Below are positions 21,106 to 32,519 of a stretch of 64,000 nt of DNA, piece after piece. The stretch is from Alopecurus myosuroides (lineage: Eukaryota; Streptophyta; Magnoliopsida; Poales; Poaceae): the NCBI GenBank assembly GCA_028641055.1, contig CM054059.1, positions 437,498,515 through 437,562,514 on the forward strand. The letters run 5' to 3'. The position numbers were made by a program, and so were the translations under genes. Each line of letters starts with the position of its first letter. Position 1 is the first letter of the stretch. Under the pieces are notes generated by a model. The model worked only from the letters and a program-made list of their open reading frames with translations. It was not told where the DNA came from and made no database searches.

Positions 21106-23007
21106 ATCCAAAAACCTAATATGTGTAGGCAATTTTCGATTCATGGTTTTGCTACTGCACTGAAACCGGACCCGTTTACGGGGACGTACTTTAAGCGTTG
21201 GCAGACCAAAACATTCTTATGGCTCACGGCTATGAACGTGTTCTGGGTCGTCGGTGTCACTCCCACGGAAACGATTACTCCTGATCAGGAGAAGGCGTTT
21301 AGGGATGCCACCGTCGTCTTTGTTGGATGCGTTCTAAGCGTGATCGGAGAGAAGTTTGTTGACGCATATTTACATGTGCGGGTTGCCAAGGACTTGTGGG
21401 AGGTGCTCGAATCTAAATTCGGCGCAACCGATGCTGGCAGCGAGATGTACAGTATAGAGCAGTTCCATGACTACAGAATGGTCGAAAACCGTTCTGTTTT
21501 GGAGCAGGCTCATGAGATACAATGCATCGCTAAGGAGCTTGAAATTCTCAAGTGCGTGTTACCGGGCAAGTATGTCGCGGGATGCATAATCGCCAAGCTG
21601 CCTAATTCCTGGAGGAGCTTTGCCATTACTCTGAAACATCAGAGGCGTGAATTCTCAGTAGAGGATGTCATCGGCCATCTGAGTGTTGAGCAGAATTCGA
21701 GGGCAAAGGACTCGCATGGAAAAGAGAATGAAGGGACTTCTGCGGCCAATATGGTACAGAAGAACTACAACTCCCACAAGAACAAGGCGAGGACTGGTGT
21801 CCAGCAGAATACCGACTTCAAGAAGAAGGCTAAGAAGACCTTCAAGAAGGATAAGAAGAAAGATGGCTGCTTCACTTGTGGTTCACTGGAACACTGGGCT
21901 AGGAAGTGCCCAAAGAAGTATGTGAAGCCAGGACAGGATTCCAAGGCTGTCAACATGATCGTGAGCAACAATGAGAATGGGGCATCTGGGTATGGTAATT
22001 TGTTTACTGTATTTTCAGTTTATCAGTCTACTGATTGGTGGATTGACACAGGTGCAAACATTCATGTGTGTGCTGACATCTCATTGTTTTCTTCTTATCG
22101 GGTCACAAGGAACGGGTCCGTATTGATGGGGAACGGCGCAAGTGCTTCTGTACTTGGTGTTGGCACGGTCGATATGAAGTTTACTTCGGGAAGGATCGTG
22201 CAGCTCAAGAACGTGCAGCATGTCCCCGCCATCAAGAAGAATCTCGTTAGTGGCTCCCTTCTATGTAGAGAAGGATTTAAGTTGGTTTTCGAGTCCAATA
22301 AAGTAGTTGTAACGAAATATGGACTGTTTGTTGGAAAAGGGTATGAGTGCGGAGGTCTGTTCCGCTTTTCCCTCGCTGATTTTTGTAATAAAGTCGTGAA
22401 CAATATTCATTCGAGTGTTAATGAAACAGAAGTTTGGCATTCACGTCTTTGTCACGTTGGTTTCAGTTGCATGACGCGGTTAGCAAAACTAAATTTAATT
22501 CCAAGTTTCACTTTAGCCAAAGGTTCTAAGTGCCATTCGTGTGTACAAGCAAAGCAACCTCGCAAGCCCCACAAGGCTGCGGAGGAGAGACACTTGGCGC
22601 CATTAGAACTCATACATTCTGATCTCTGTGAGATGAATGGTGTGTTGACTAAAGGTGGAAAGAGATACTTCATGACGTTAATAGATGATTCCACTAGGTT
22701 TTGCTATGTATATCTGTTAAACACTAAAGATGAGGCTCTACACTACTTTAAAATCTATAAGGCAGAAGTTGAGAATCAACTTGAAAAGAAAATTAAACGA
22801 ATCCGGTCAGATCGTGGTGGAGAGTATTTTTCTAATGAGTTTGACTCTTTCTGTGCGGAACATGGCATTATTCACGAGAGGACGCCTCCCTATTCACCTC
22901 AGTCAAATGGGGTTGCCGAAAGGAAAAACCGTACTCTAACAGATTTGGTTAACGCCATGTTAGATACATCGGGTTTATCCAAGGCATGGTGGGGGAGGCT
23001 ATATTGA
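20788..23007 (+). CDS. Copia-3 Gag-protease-integrase frame, starting inside the LTR
   Basis: 739 codons from an ATG in the 5' LTR. The first 46 codons are Ala-rich (MASEAERAAV...) and lie in U5. The next ~67 (YGTFISVIII...MCR) are hydrophobic and correspond to a probable intron. Typical Copia Gag follows (QFSIHGFATALKPDPFTGTY). Landmarks: CCHC knuckle starting at Cys361 (CFTCGSLEHWARKC), protease Asp420 in WWIDTGAN, GAG-pre-integrase WHSRLCH...CHSC, and integrase Asp612, Asp675 and Glu711 with DX35E spacing. The frame ends at TGA 23005 because of a single-base shift in a G run near 22990, inside integrase, so the product would lack the integrase C-terminus, RT and RNase H. Confidence 0.85.
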   Translation: MASEAERAAVAAAAATGAAAAAEAANAAAAAAAAASATATANWPTAGYGTFISVIIISMCATLVVRVDLSTINLVCTIMVKYQYVYVMFMIYTWINLICKLPKFLTIQKPNMCRQFSIHGFATALKPDPFTGTYFKRWQTKTFLWLTAMNVFWVVGVTPTETITPDQEKAFRDATVVFVGCVLSVIGEKFVDAYLHVRVAKDLWEVLESKFGATDAGSEMYSIEQFHDYRMVENRSVLEQAHEIQCIAKELEILKCVLPGKYVAGCIIAKLPNSWRSFAITLKHQRREFSVEDVIGHLSVEQNSRAKDSHGKENEGTSAANMVQKNYNSHKNKARTGVQQNTDFKKKAKKTFKKDKKKDGCFTCGSLEHWARKCPKKYVKPGQDSKAVNMIVSNNENGASGYGNLFTVFSVYQSTDWWIDTGANIHVCADISLFSSYRVTRNGSVLMGNGASASVLGVGTVDMKFTSGRIVQLKNVQHVPAIKKNLVSGSLLCREGFKLVFESNKVVVTKYGLFVGKGYECGGLFRFSLADFCNKVVNNIHSSVNETEVWHSRLCHVGFSCMTRLAKLNLIPSFTLAKGSKCHSCVQAKQPRKPHKAAEERHLAPLELIHSDLCEMNGVLTKGGKRYFMTLIDDSTRFCYVYLLNTKDEALHYFKIYKAEVENQLEKKIKRIRSDRGGEYFSNEFDSFCAEHGIIHERTPPYSPQSNGVAERKNRTLTDLVNAMLDTSGLSKAWWGRLY
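20928..21128 (+). other. Predicted in-frame intron spanning the LTR/internal junction
   Basis: The donor CTGCAGG|GTATGG and acceptor ATGTGTAG|GCAATT bound 201 nt, a multiple of three with no stop codon. Removing it joins the Ala-rich LTR-encoded N-terminus to the conserved Gag start without frame change. It covers the 3' end of the LTR and the primer-site position. Confidence 0.55.
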
Positions 23008-23381
23008 CATCATGTCATGTCCTGAATAAAGTTCCGACGAAAGACAATGAGGTCACTCCCTATGAGCAATGGGAGAAGAGAAAAACAACACTCTCGTACT
23101 TACGTACTTGGGGCTGTTTGGCAAAAGTCAATGTGCCGATCCTCAAAAAGCGTAAACTTGGACCAAAGACCGTGGATTGCGTTAATTTGGGATACGCTAA
23201 CAATAGCGTTGGCTATAGATTTCTAGTAGTGAAATCTGAGGTACCTGACGTGAAGGTCGGTACGATTTTGGAGTCTAAAGATGCTACATTCTTTGAGGAT
23301 ATTTTCCTATGAGAGATATGCAAAACACTTCTAGACAGGAATTAGAGGAGACTCCTGAACCTGCCATTCCTATGGAATATT
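23008..23381 (+). pseudogene. Copia-3 integrase C-terminus and spacer, frameshifted
   Basis: The frame resumes from 22986 (ILTSCHVLNKVPTKDNEVTPYEQWEKRK...) to TGA 23310, the usual integrase C-terminal region. Two more frame changes lie near 23303 and 23405 before the RT frame. Confidence 0.8.
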
Positions 23382-25046
23382 ATGAACAAACACATGATGA
23401 GAATCCTGAGAGAGGATGACGAGGAAACCCTTGGTAGGGGCAAGAGACAGAGGACTGCAAAGTCCTTTGGTGATGATTTCCTTGTGTACCTTGTGGATGA
23501 TACTCCCACTTCTATTTCAGAAGCTTATGCATCTCCAGATGCTGACTACTGGAGAGAAGCGGTCCGTAGCGAGATGGATTCCATCATGGCTAATAGAACG
23601 TGGGAGATCACTGAATGTCCTTATGGCTGTAAACCATTAGGATGTAAGTGGGTGTTCAAAAAGAAGCTTAGGCCTGATGGTACGATTGAAAAGTACAAGG
23701 CTAGACTTGTGGCCAAGGGTTATTCCCAGAAAGAAGATGAAGATTTCTTTGACACTTATTCACCTGTGGCCAGACTGACCACCATTCGAGTATTACTCTC
23801 GTTGGCGGCCTCGCATGGTCTTCTCGTCCATCAGATGGATGTTAAGACGGCTTTCCTAAATGGAGAGTTAGACGAGGAAATCTATATGCAACAGCCAGAT
23901 GGCTTTGTGTTAGATGGTCAAGAAGGAAAGGTGTGTAAGTTACTGAAATCTTTATATGGGCTGAAACAAGCACCTAAGCAATGGCATGAGAAGTTCAATA
24001 CAACTTTAACATCTGTTGGCTTTGTTGTTAATGAAGCTGACAAATGTGTATACTATCGCCATGGTGGGGGCGAAGGAGTTATTTTGTGTTTGTATGTTGA
24101 TGACATACTGATATTTGGGACCAACCTCAAAATAATCAATGAGGTTAAGTCATTTCTATCCCAGAACTTTGAGATGAAAGATCTTGGTGTGGCTGATGTT
24201 ATCTTGAACATCAAGCTATTGAGAAACAATGAGGGTGGGATTACACTTCTGCAATCCCATTATGTTGAGAAGGTTTTGAGTCGTTTTGGATATTCGGACT
24301 GCAAAACTTCTCCAACGCCATATGATCCTAGTGTGCGGATTCGAAAGTTCGAAGGCACAGCTAAGGATCAGCTGAGGTACTCTCAAGTAATTGGTTCACT
24401 CATGTATCTAGTGAGCGCTACGAGGCCTGACATCATGTTTGCTGTGTGCAAACTAAGCCGGTTTGTTTCCAATCCGGGTGATGTGCATTGGCATGCTGTA
24501 GAAAGAATTATGCGCTATCTGAAAGGTACCGTGAACCATGGACTTCACTACAGTGGATATCCTTCGGTACTTGAAGGGTATTGTGATGCGAATTGGATCT
24601 CTGATGCTGATGAGATGAAAGCCACAACGGGGTATGTGTTTACCCTTGGAGGTGGTGCTGTTTCCTGGAAGTCTTGCAAGCAAACGATCTTAACGAGATC
24701 GACAATGGAAGCAGAATTAACAGCATTAGACACGTCTAGTGTCGAAGCAGGATGGCTTCGAGATCTTTTGATGGACTTGCCTGTGGTTGAAAAGCCAGTA
24801 CCGGCTATCCTTATGAACTGTGACAATCAAACAGTAATTGTCAAGGTGAAGAGTTCAAAGGACAATGCACAGTCCACAAAGCACATAAAAATAAGATTAA
24901 AAGCTGTCAGACATTTAATAAACTCCGGAGTGATAGCGGTGGATTATATCCAGTCGGCGAAGAATCTGGCAGATCCCTTTACTAAAGGGCTATCACGTGT
25001 TGTGATAGAAAGTGCATCGAGGGAGATGGGTATGAGACCCACATGA
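23382..25046 (+). CDS. Copia-3 reverse transcriptase-RNase H frame
   Basis: 554 codons without a stop. RT landmarks: [45 protein letters not shown] and catalytic YVDD (near 24095). RNase H follows with [13 protein letters not shown] and a C-terminal LADPFTKGL. All catalytic motifs are visible. The frame is a fragment of the original polyprotein, cut off by frameshifts upstream, so it lacks its normal translation start. Confidence 0.85.
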   Translation: MNKHMMRILREDDEETLGRGKRQRTAKSFGDDFLVYLVDDTPTSISEAYASPDADYWREAVRSEMDSIMANRTWEITECPYGCKPLGCKWVFKKKLRPDGTIEKYKARLVAKGYSQKEDEDFFDTYSPVARLTTIRVLLSLAASHGLLVHQMDVKTAFLNGELDEEIYMQQPDGFVLDGQEGKVCKLLKSLYGLKQAPKQWHEKFNTTLTSVGFVVNEADKCVYYRHGGGEGVILCLYVDDILIFGTNLKIINEVKSFLSQNFEMKDLGVADVILNIKLLRNNEGGITLLQSHYVEKVLSRFGYSDCKTSPTPYDPSVRIRKFEGTAKDQLRYSQVIGSLMYLVSATRPDIMFAVCKLSRFVSNPGDVHWHAVERIMRYLKGTVNHGLHYSGYPSVLEGYCDANWISDADEMKATTGYVFTLGGGAVSWKSCKQTILTRSTMEAELTALDTSSVEAGWLRDLLMDLPVVEKPVPAILMNCDNQTVIVKVKSSKDNAQSTKHIKIRLKAVRHLINSGVIAVDYIQSAKNLADPFTKGLSRVVIESASREMGMRPT

Positions 25047-25580
25047 GTTGCCATGGCAGTAACCCAACCTATGTGATCGGAGATCCCGTGAAGTGGGACC
25101 TGGGAAAACAAGCTAGTGGTTAACTGAGGAGAGTAATTGTACTAACCCACTCCACTGGAGATGCAGTACTCTCAAAAACTGTATGGCAGGTTGACTTTTG
25201 TCTTAATGTGTTCCAAGGCTTGTATAAGCAAGATGCTATCCTATAGAGCGATCTTTGGAGGAACACACCTATATGATCCTGACTGCTGGTCACAGTCTAT
25301 GAGATTGGGTGATCTCTAATAAGTTCATGAATAGGCCAGGAGTATGACTAATATGCTCCACCCGAGGGGTCAGCCTTCGGCAGCCTAGTACTGGCAAGAC
25401 ATTTAGTGAAACTATTTTACGCCAAACTGACAATTCAAGGCATAGTCCATTGTTCAGTTGTGATGTAGTGTAGCTACTTGTTCTAGGTGGATGTTCAACC
25501 TTAACGGGTCTCCACTGAAAATGCCAGTATATAAAAACAGTGAATGGAACAGAGGACAACACTATGGGTCTTCGGGATCT
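25047..25580 (+). other. Copia-3 non-coding 3' internal region
   Basis: About 530 bp between the RNase H stop and the purine tract. No coding signal. Confidence 0.7.
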
Positions 25581-25590
25581 GGTGGGGGAT
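25581..25590 (+). other. Polypurine tract of Copia-3
   Basis: GGTGGGGGAT directly before the 3' LTR. Confidence 0.7.
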
Positions 25591-26685
25591 TGCTGAAATT
25601 CGGATGGACCTATAGGCCCATTAGCCAATTTCCACTTAATCCCAAAGGCCCATGCTGCCATAGCAAATGGTGGGAGTTTAGTCCCACATTGCTAGTTGGG
25701 AGAGTTTTGCATCAGTTTATAAGGTGAGCTCTCTCCCCACTAGTGTGAGTTGGTATGAAGAGAGAGGAGTAGTGGAGGTGTTCCACACGCGCGCTCCTCC
25801 TCCTCCGCCGCCCGCCTCGCCACGCCTCGCCTCGCCTCGTCACGACACGTCACGACGCGCCGCGGGTTGCGGGAATGAGCCGAGCCGATGCCTTTATTTT
25901 GGCAGTCGGAAACGGGGAGTCAACAGACACGGCAATAATATGAGACGTCATAATTATTGTTGTCTAAATGCGTCACATTTATATTGGTAACAGCCGTATT
26001 GATCGCGTGTGATAACTGCGCGCAGTAAAACGCCGCCTTTATCACGTGGTAACGGTTGTAGTAAACGCCAATTAAATTGACCGTTCTCCTACTCGGCCGT
26101 GCCTATAAATTGGAGGCTCAGGTGGACGCAGTAGACACATCTGACACACGCCGCCTCTTTGCACCCACTGTCGTTCCACCTCCTGTTGCTGCCGCCGGTG
26201 ATCCCATCCCGTTTACCGCGTACACGGCCGACGGGGGAGCAGGCCTCCGAAACCCCGCCTCTCCAGATCCTGTACGGGAGAGGGGCGATTAGGTTTTTGG
26301 GGAGAGTCTACTACGCGACTGCTCGCTGCTGCTGTACATCTACTTCGACTACTACCTCATCGTCAACATGGCCTCCGAAGCCGAACGAGCTGCTGCTCCC
26401 GCCGCTGCTGCCACCGAGGCCGCTGCTGCTGCTGAGGCCGCCAACGCTGCTGCTGCCGCCGCGGCCGCCGCCTCTGCTACGGCTACTGCCAATTGGCCAA
26501 CTGCAGGGTATGGCACGTTTATCCATGTCATTATTATTTCCATGTGTGCAACACTAGTAGTTCGCGTAGATTTATCTACTATAAATCTAGTATGCACGAT
26601 CATGGTTAAATATCAGTATGTTTACGTCATGTTCATGATTTATACTTGGATTAATTTAATCTGTAAATTGCCTAAATTCTTAACA
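25591..26685 (+). repeat. Copia-3 3' LTR
   Basis: The 1,095 bp partner of the 5' LTR. The Ala-rich start (ATG 26368), donor site and open frame through the end are also kept here. Confidence 0.95.
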
Positions 26686-27408
26686 TTGAGCACATATTGT
26701 GTTCTTCCCATTGCATAGGTGGTATCGGCTTGAGTTCTCTATGAGGATTCGTTCGAGTGAAAGGTTGAGAAGCTTGTTACTCTTGGGTTCTTGGAGTGCC
26801 ATTGAGCTTGTCCTCTTGGGTACTTGGAGTGCCCTAGACGGTTGTTGTTGTCTTGGAGCTTTGGAATCTTTCAAGGCCTTGTTGCTATGTCGGAGCTTTG
26901 GTAGCTCGCGTGATATTGTTGGGAGCCTCCGATTGAGTTGTGGAGATTGCCCTAACCTTGTACCGGATCGGTGAACGCCCTCAAATGTCCCATAGTGGAT
27001 CGTGGCACTCCGCATTGGTGGAGACGCGAGGAGAATAAGGTGAGCCATTGGGAGCTTGGAGTCATTGTGACTCCACATCTCTCCAATGGAGATTAGCTTC
27101 CACTGGTAAGTGAACTTCGGGATAAATCATCGTCTCCATATGTCTCGGTTATTTCTATACCCAATCTCTTTACTTATGCAATTTACTTTGTGATAGCCAT
27201 CGAGCTTGAAGTAACATATCTTGTTATCACATAGTTGCTTGAATTGTTTATCATAACTTGTTGTTACATATAGGTGAACCTACCTTGTTTAGGTTTTGGC
27301 TTGATAAATTAAACGTTAATTTTATTCCGCATTTGTTCAAGCCTTAACCGTAATTATTTTTAAAAGCATATTCACCCTCCCCCTCTAGGCAACATCCGTG
27401 TCCTTCAA
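26686..27408 (+). repeat. LTR-like sequence X, right part
   Basis: It continues 20010 across the Copia-3 insertion, begins with the duplicated TTGAG, and ends ...CTCCCCCTCTAGGCAACATC, a form I associate with the 3' ends of long grass Copia LTRs. The next bases are already RT sequence, so the 5' internal region of whatever followed is deleted. Confidence 0.5.
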
Positions 27409-28561
27409 AATCGACCCACCCTTTTCACAAAGAGGGTTAGAGGGGAGCTTTTCATATGCCAACTATATGTTGATGATATCATCTTTGGCTCAACTAATCA
27501 ATCTTTTAATGATGAATTTTTAAATTTTATGACTGACATGTTTGAGATGTCTATGAGGAGAGAGGTGAATTCTTCCTTGGCTTTGAGATCAAGCAATTGA
27601 GTAGAGGTACTTTCATCTCTCAAGCCAAGTATACTCTCAAGACATTCTCAAGAGGTTCAATTTCCAAGGTGCTAAAGAGAAGACCACTCCAATGCAAACC
27701 AAGTGTCATCTCAAGCGCAGTCCGTACGGTAAAGATGTGGATAAAAAGTTATACCGCTCTATGGTTGGTTCTTTGCTTTACCTTTGTGCATATAGACCTG
27801 ATATTGTGTTGAGTGTAGGAATGTGTGCAAGGTATCAAGCGACTCCTAAGGAAAGACATTTGATGGCGGTCCATAGGATATTTCGGTATTTGGTTCATAC
27901 CTCAAGGTTTGGTTTGTGGTACCCAAAGGGGACATCTTTCACTCTTTGTGGGTACACGGATTCGAATTGGTCTGGTGATCAAGATGATAGCAAATCGACT
28001 TCCTGGGCTTGTCAATTACTTGGTAGGTCCTTGGTGAGTTGGTCTTCTAAGAATCAACATTGCATATCTCTCTCTACCGCCAAAGCCGAGTATGTGGCAG
28101 ATGCTAGTTGTTGCACTCAACTGTTATGGATGAGTCAAACTCTTAGGCCTTGTTCGGTTACACCCCTACATAGGTGGATTGGAGTGGATTGGGGAGTATT
28201 GGAGGGGAATTTGGCTTAGGTGGGATTTAATCCACCCTAATCCCCACCAATCCCCTCCAAAATTTTGAAAACCGAACAAGCCCTTAAGGAATATGATGTC
28301 CATTGTGACAACGTGCCTCTTTTGTGTGATAATGAAAGTGCTATCAAGATTGCTTATAATCCGGTGCAACATACAAGAACGAAGCATATTGAGATTCGCC
28401 ATCACTTCATTAGAGGTCATGTTGCCCGAGGAGATATTGAGCTAGCATATGTCCCCACCAAGTATCAGCTTGTCGATATATTCACGAAGCCCCTTGCTGA
28501 TACAAGATTCATGTTTTTGAGAAATGAGCTAAATATCATTGATTCGAGGAGGTTGACTTGA
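27409..28561 (+). pseudogene. Copia-4 RT C-terminus and RNase H remnant
   Basis: RT motif LYVDDIIFGSTNQSFN (about 27465-27515) is followed by MVGSLLYLCAYRPDIV, GYTDSNWSGDQDDSKSTS, SLSTAKAEYVADASCCTQ, CDNESAIKIAYNPVQH and IFTKPLADTRF. There are at least two frame changes near 27570 and 27690. The RNase H frame is interrupted at 28145 by a 138 bp MITE and resumes in register after it. Gag, protease and integrase are missing. The family differs from Copia-1 to -3. Confidence 0.85.
28146..28283. mobile_element. Tourist-type MITE (PIF/Harbinger), 138 bp
   Basis: The ends GGCCTTGTTCGGTT and AACCGAACAAGCCC are inverted repeats, flanked by TTA at 28143-28145 and 28284-28286. The interior (ggtggattgg...ccaatccc) folds on itself. 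Removing the element plus one TTA rejoins the RNase H frame. Confidence 0.85.
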
Positions 28562-28629
28562 GTATCTTGCATAGACACCTATAGTTGACTATCTATTTCG
28601 TTCAGGTGTAAGTATGGACATAGAGGGAG

Positions 28630-29737
28630 TGTTGTCCTAACTTATTGGGCTGTCCCCCCCCCCCATTATGCCTAAATTAAAATTCATTTATATCTCTATT
28701 TTCAATTCATGAATTGCGAGCTAAAATGTTGAGAATTGGCCATGCACCCAAGATACATCTTCGCGGTAACATATCATACTCTCTTACATGGTGGCCTTAG
28801 CCACCAACCTCTTCTTTGTAAAGATTTGGTTCTTAGTGATGTTTTATTTGGATTTTATTGCATATCTTTTGCTTTTGTTGTCTTTATGGAAAAAACACTC
28901 AATCTTGGCATTTATTCGATTGCATCTTGCAAGTGTTGGGTGTGAAGTACCAACATAAGGCTGAAAATCTAATCCCAATCACCTCTTATCAAAAAAGACA
29001 TATCTATCTCTACACACAGGTTGTCCATTTTTGTTTGCCCTGAGGTTTTGTCAAGGCAGGCTAGAATTTCTAGGTCTTAAGGCCAGAATTTCTGGGGCCC
29101 AAAATTTCTGCACCTCCAGGGTCAGATATTCCACCCTAAGCGGTTGCTTCATATATAAGGAGGTTGGGGTGAGGAGTTCCAACACGAAATCCTCATATAC
29201 CCTCGACCCCCTCTCCTCTCAAACTGTAACCTGCTGCTGGCTCGACCTCACTGAAGGTGCTTCGACCACCGGAACTTCCTGGGCTCCTCCGGATCTTCTT
29301 CTCCATCACTCCGGGCATCTTCTCCTCCAAGCGGTTCCTCAAATGGACGAGGGTAACTCCAGCAATTACAAATCTTGGGGTGCTTGTAACCCTTTTTTGT
29401 GGAGTTATTTTTCGCTAGTTTCTTGGAGTAGATGATGCCATTGGTACCTCCTACAATCTAGATACATTAGATTATATAAAAATTTGGCCGGTCTACTTTT
29501 AGCCCTAGATTTGAATCAGTTATAGAAAAATTTGCAGGACCGGAATTTCTCCCCCCCCCCCTCCAGAAACTTGCAAAAAATATTTTTTAGCTCTAATTCA
29601 TCAGTAGTTTCGACATTTTTGTATCTTCTCTAATGTATTTGTGCTTTCCTTTCAGTAGCTTGCGTGTACTCATCTTGTGCTATCCCTCTACTATTCTTGT
29701 TTTCATAGATAGCTCTTTGAGTCTGGGTCATGGCCCT
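28630..29737 (+). repeat. Probable Copia-4 3' LTR / flanking LTR-like sequence
   Basis: A GAGGGAG purine stretch is followed by TGTTGTCC, the expected LTR start. A TATATAAGG box lies near 29152 with a C-rich leader after it. Homopolymer C runs occur near 28656-28668 and 29551-29560. The right end is cut by the element A LTR at 29738. No matching second LTR is in the window. Confidence 0.45.
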
Positions 29738-31114
29738 TGATGGCGGGTAAACACACGCTCGTTGGGAGACCCCAAGTGTAAGGTATGAAGAGTACAACAA
29801 CAAGTTTTCCCTTAGAAAGAAACCAAGGTTTAATCGACCAGTAGGAGAAAGAAATCACTTCTGAAGGTTGATGACAGCTGAAGTTGGCAGGGCGCACTAC
29901 CAGGCTCAGCAGCAACGTGGAATCTGCACAACACAATCAAGATACTTTGCCCCAACGAAACAATGAGGTTGTCAATCTCACCAGTTTTTGCAACACAAAG
30001 GACTAGATGTATAGTGTGGAAAATAGTACTTGTTTGTTGTAAATAAAAAGAGGTCATTGATGGCAGTGAATGAGAGGAAAACAATGATTGCATTAAAGAA
30101 AACAATGTTTGGAGTGGTTGTATTATCAGTGTAAAAGAATGGACCGGGTCCACGGTTCACTAGTGGTGTCTCTCCATAAAAGATAGATAACATGTTGGGT
30201 CAACAAATTACAGTTGGGCAATTGAGAGATATAAAGGCTGCACCATAGTGCATATGCATGACATGATGATTACTATGTGATTCATGCGGGCATTACAACA
30301 TAATTCATAGACCGTTATCCAACTACATCTATGAATAATAATCTACCCTCAAAGCGTCATCCAATCAAACCTCGGGGTATTACGTTGCAAGCAACGGATT
30401 ATTACCTTAAGTAAAGTGTGTAATGTAAACTATGAAAACATTGTTGTTTTCTCCCTAATGGCAACAGCACATCCCCCATCCGTTACATGTATGTCACTCG
30501 AGCATGAATGAAAGGGAGGCATGAACCCACTGTCGAGCATACATATTCCCTCTTGGAGTTAAAAGTATCAACTTGGCCAGAGCATCTACTAGTAACGGAG
30601 AGCATGCAAGATCATAAATAACATAAACATGATAGATTGATAATCACTTGACATAGCATTCAATATTCATCGGATCCCAGCAAACACAACATGTGCATTA
30701 CAATAAGATGATCTCGATCCTGTTAGGCAGCTCACAAGATCTAAACATGAGGCATAAAGAGGAGAAGACAACCATCTAGCTATTGCTATGGACCCGTAGT
30801 CCAAGGATGAACTACTCACGCATCACTCCGGAGGCAGGCATGGTGATGTAGAGCCTTTCGGTGATGATTTTCCCTTCCGGCAGGGCGCCAAGGAGAGCTT
30901 CAGGACCCTCCCAGACTACGGTTGACGATGACAACAGCTATATAACTTTTCGTGGATGGAGGCTCAAGCCTTTAGGGTTAACCCAATGAGGAGCTTAAAT
31001 AGGCGAAAGGGAAATGTCGGTGGGCAGCCAGGGGGCCACACCACCGGGTGGCGCGGCCAAGGGGGGGTCACGCCACCCTATGGTGTGGTGGCTCCAGGGC
31101 CCCCCTCCGGGTCC

Positions 31115-31591
31115 TGTCGTGGGATAATCACGGCAGATGTTACCAGGGGTAACTGATCTCGGGGCAAGTCGACACAGGCGTTCGGGAGAGGGTTTAGCTC
31201 AAAGGAAGACATGATACAACTTGATATGACAGCCGGCAATCGAAGTCGCCGGATCTCTGTTCTCGATGCAATAACACGATTAGGGTTTACACTGGATACT
31301 CGATACCACTCGATATTGCTAAGGTTCTCGAATCTCTGTCTCAAACTATACCCGGGGGTCGGTTTATATAACACCCGTACCCCCTAGCTTTTTCTACAAG
31401 GCACACCCGGGTCCTACCCAGACACGGCGTGCTAACTCTAACTTTCCTTTACAACATCCCTAATCCGGATCACTAGGCCCACGAACTTGGGCCTCCACAA
31501 ACATCTTTATCATTAATCGGATCCTGCACACCATCCTTTGGGCCGGGTTACTTCCCGGAGCCTGGCATACCGGGTTAGTATCCCCCCATCA
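31115..31591 (-). repeat. Element B 3' LTR
   Basis: Plus-strand ends TGTCGTGGG...CCCCATCA. Near-identical to 41275-41751. Confidence 0.95.
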
Positions 31592-31606
31592 GTAGTCCCC
31601 AGAATA
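31592..31606 (-). other. Polypurine tract region of element B
   Basis: On the minus strand, TTCTGGGGACTAC directly precedes the 3' LTR start TGATGGGGGG. It is short and imperfect, but at the required position. Confidence 0.55.
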
Positions 31607-31968
31607 GCTTGGGCTTCACGGATCTCCTTGAAGCGCTTGCTATTCCCTGCAATGATACCGATCATAGGGGCGTACAAAAACTGAGTTAAGATATCATGAT
31701 ATTCAGCTAGGCCTCACTCCATGGTGGCCATACAATAACCCGGACCTTTCCTCCATATACTTGGGTCCAAATTCCTAAATCCAAGCCACAATAAGAAATG
31801 ATAAGATCTCATGCTTGATAACCAGTCCTGTCATTACGGACGAACCCCTTCCTTCCTCTGTCACGATGCCTTGCCCAACACTTGACGCACATCTTGCGAA
31901 ATCTTCGTGGATAACCATTACTCCGCAATTCCCGGCTCCTAGCCGTTAAGATAAGCTCTCCCTTGCCT

Positions 31969-31976
31969 TATAAATA
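31969..31976 (+). promoter_or_regulatory. TATA box of the antisense gene in element B
   Basis: TATAAATA on the plus strand lies about 30 bp upstream of a likely start near 32000 and ~550 bp upstream of the first coding exon. It is outside the LTR, which implies an independent internal promoter. Confidence 0.55.
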
Positions 31977-32519
31977 GCGCTTAGAGGGTAACCCTAAGCC
32001 CATCACCACGCCACAACTTCTCCTCTCCCTCATTGCTCCTAACACCTTCGCAGCGCCATCGCGAGGAACTCGCGCCTGTTACTGACGCAAGATTAACAGC
32101 GGCCGCGCCCGCCCTTGAATCGCCTCGTGCCGCCGTCAAGCGCCACCTTTGCACCTCCATTCCTCCCATCCGAGCCGCACCGCTCGTCTCCATCACATTA
32201 AGCCCCAATCTTCTCGGTAAGCTCTTCGCAATCAATTAATTCAGCCCCGCAGATTTTAATCCATCCAAGGTCAGATCTAGGTCATCCCGCGAATTACTTG
32301 TCCGATTGCACCAGATTAGATCGATTCAATGCTCGCCAACCCCTTTAATTGCCTGCCTGATAGCCACAAATGATCTTCCAACCATCACTGATCACCAATT
32401 TTACTTAAAAGCCATCCGCGAACCTCTCCATCTAGATCCGTTCCTCCGCTGTTTTCCGCTTTCTGCATTAACACCCGGAAAAACCCTTCTTTTCCAGCTA
32501 TTTCATTTGCGGTATAAAT

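Larger units (their letters stand above)
20011..26685 (+). mobile_element. Copia-3, complete 6,675 bp Ty1/copia element
   Basis: Both LTRs are exactly 1,095 bp (20011-21105 and 25591-26685), start TGCTGAAATTC and end TTCTTAACA. The flanks at 20006-20010 and 26686-26690 are both TTGAG, a perfect 5 bp target duplication. By eye the LTRs differ at about 16 substitutions plus one rearranged GCCTC/CACGA microsatellite (~1.5%), a fairly recent insertion. Polyprotein order is Copia type, with three reading-frame breaks between 22985 and 23410. Confidence 0.95.
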
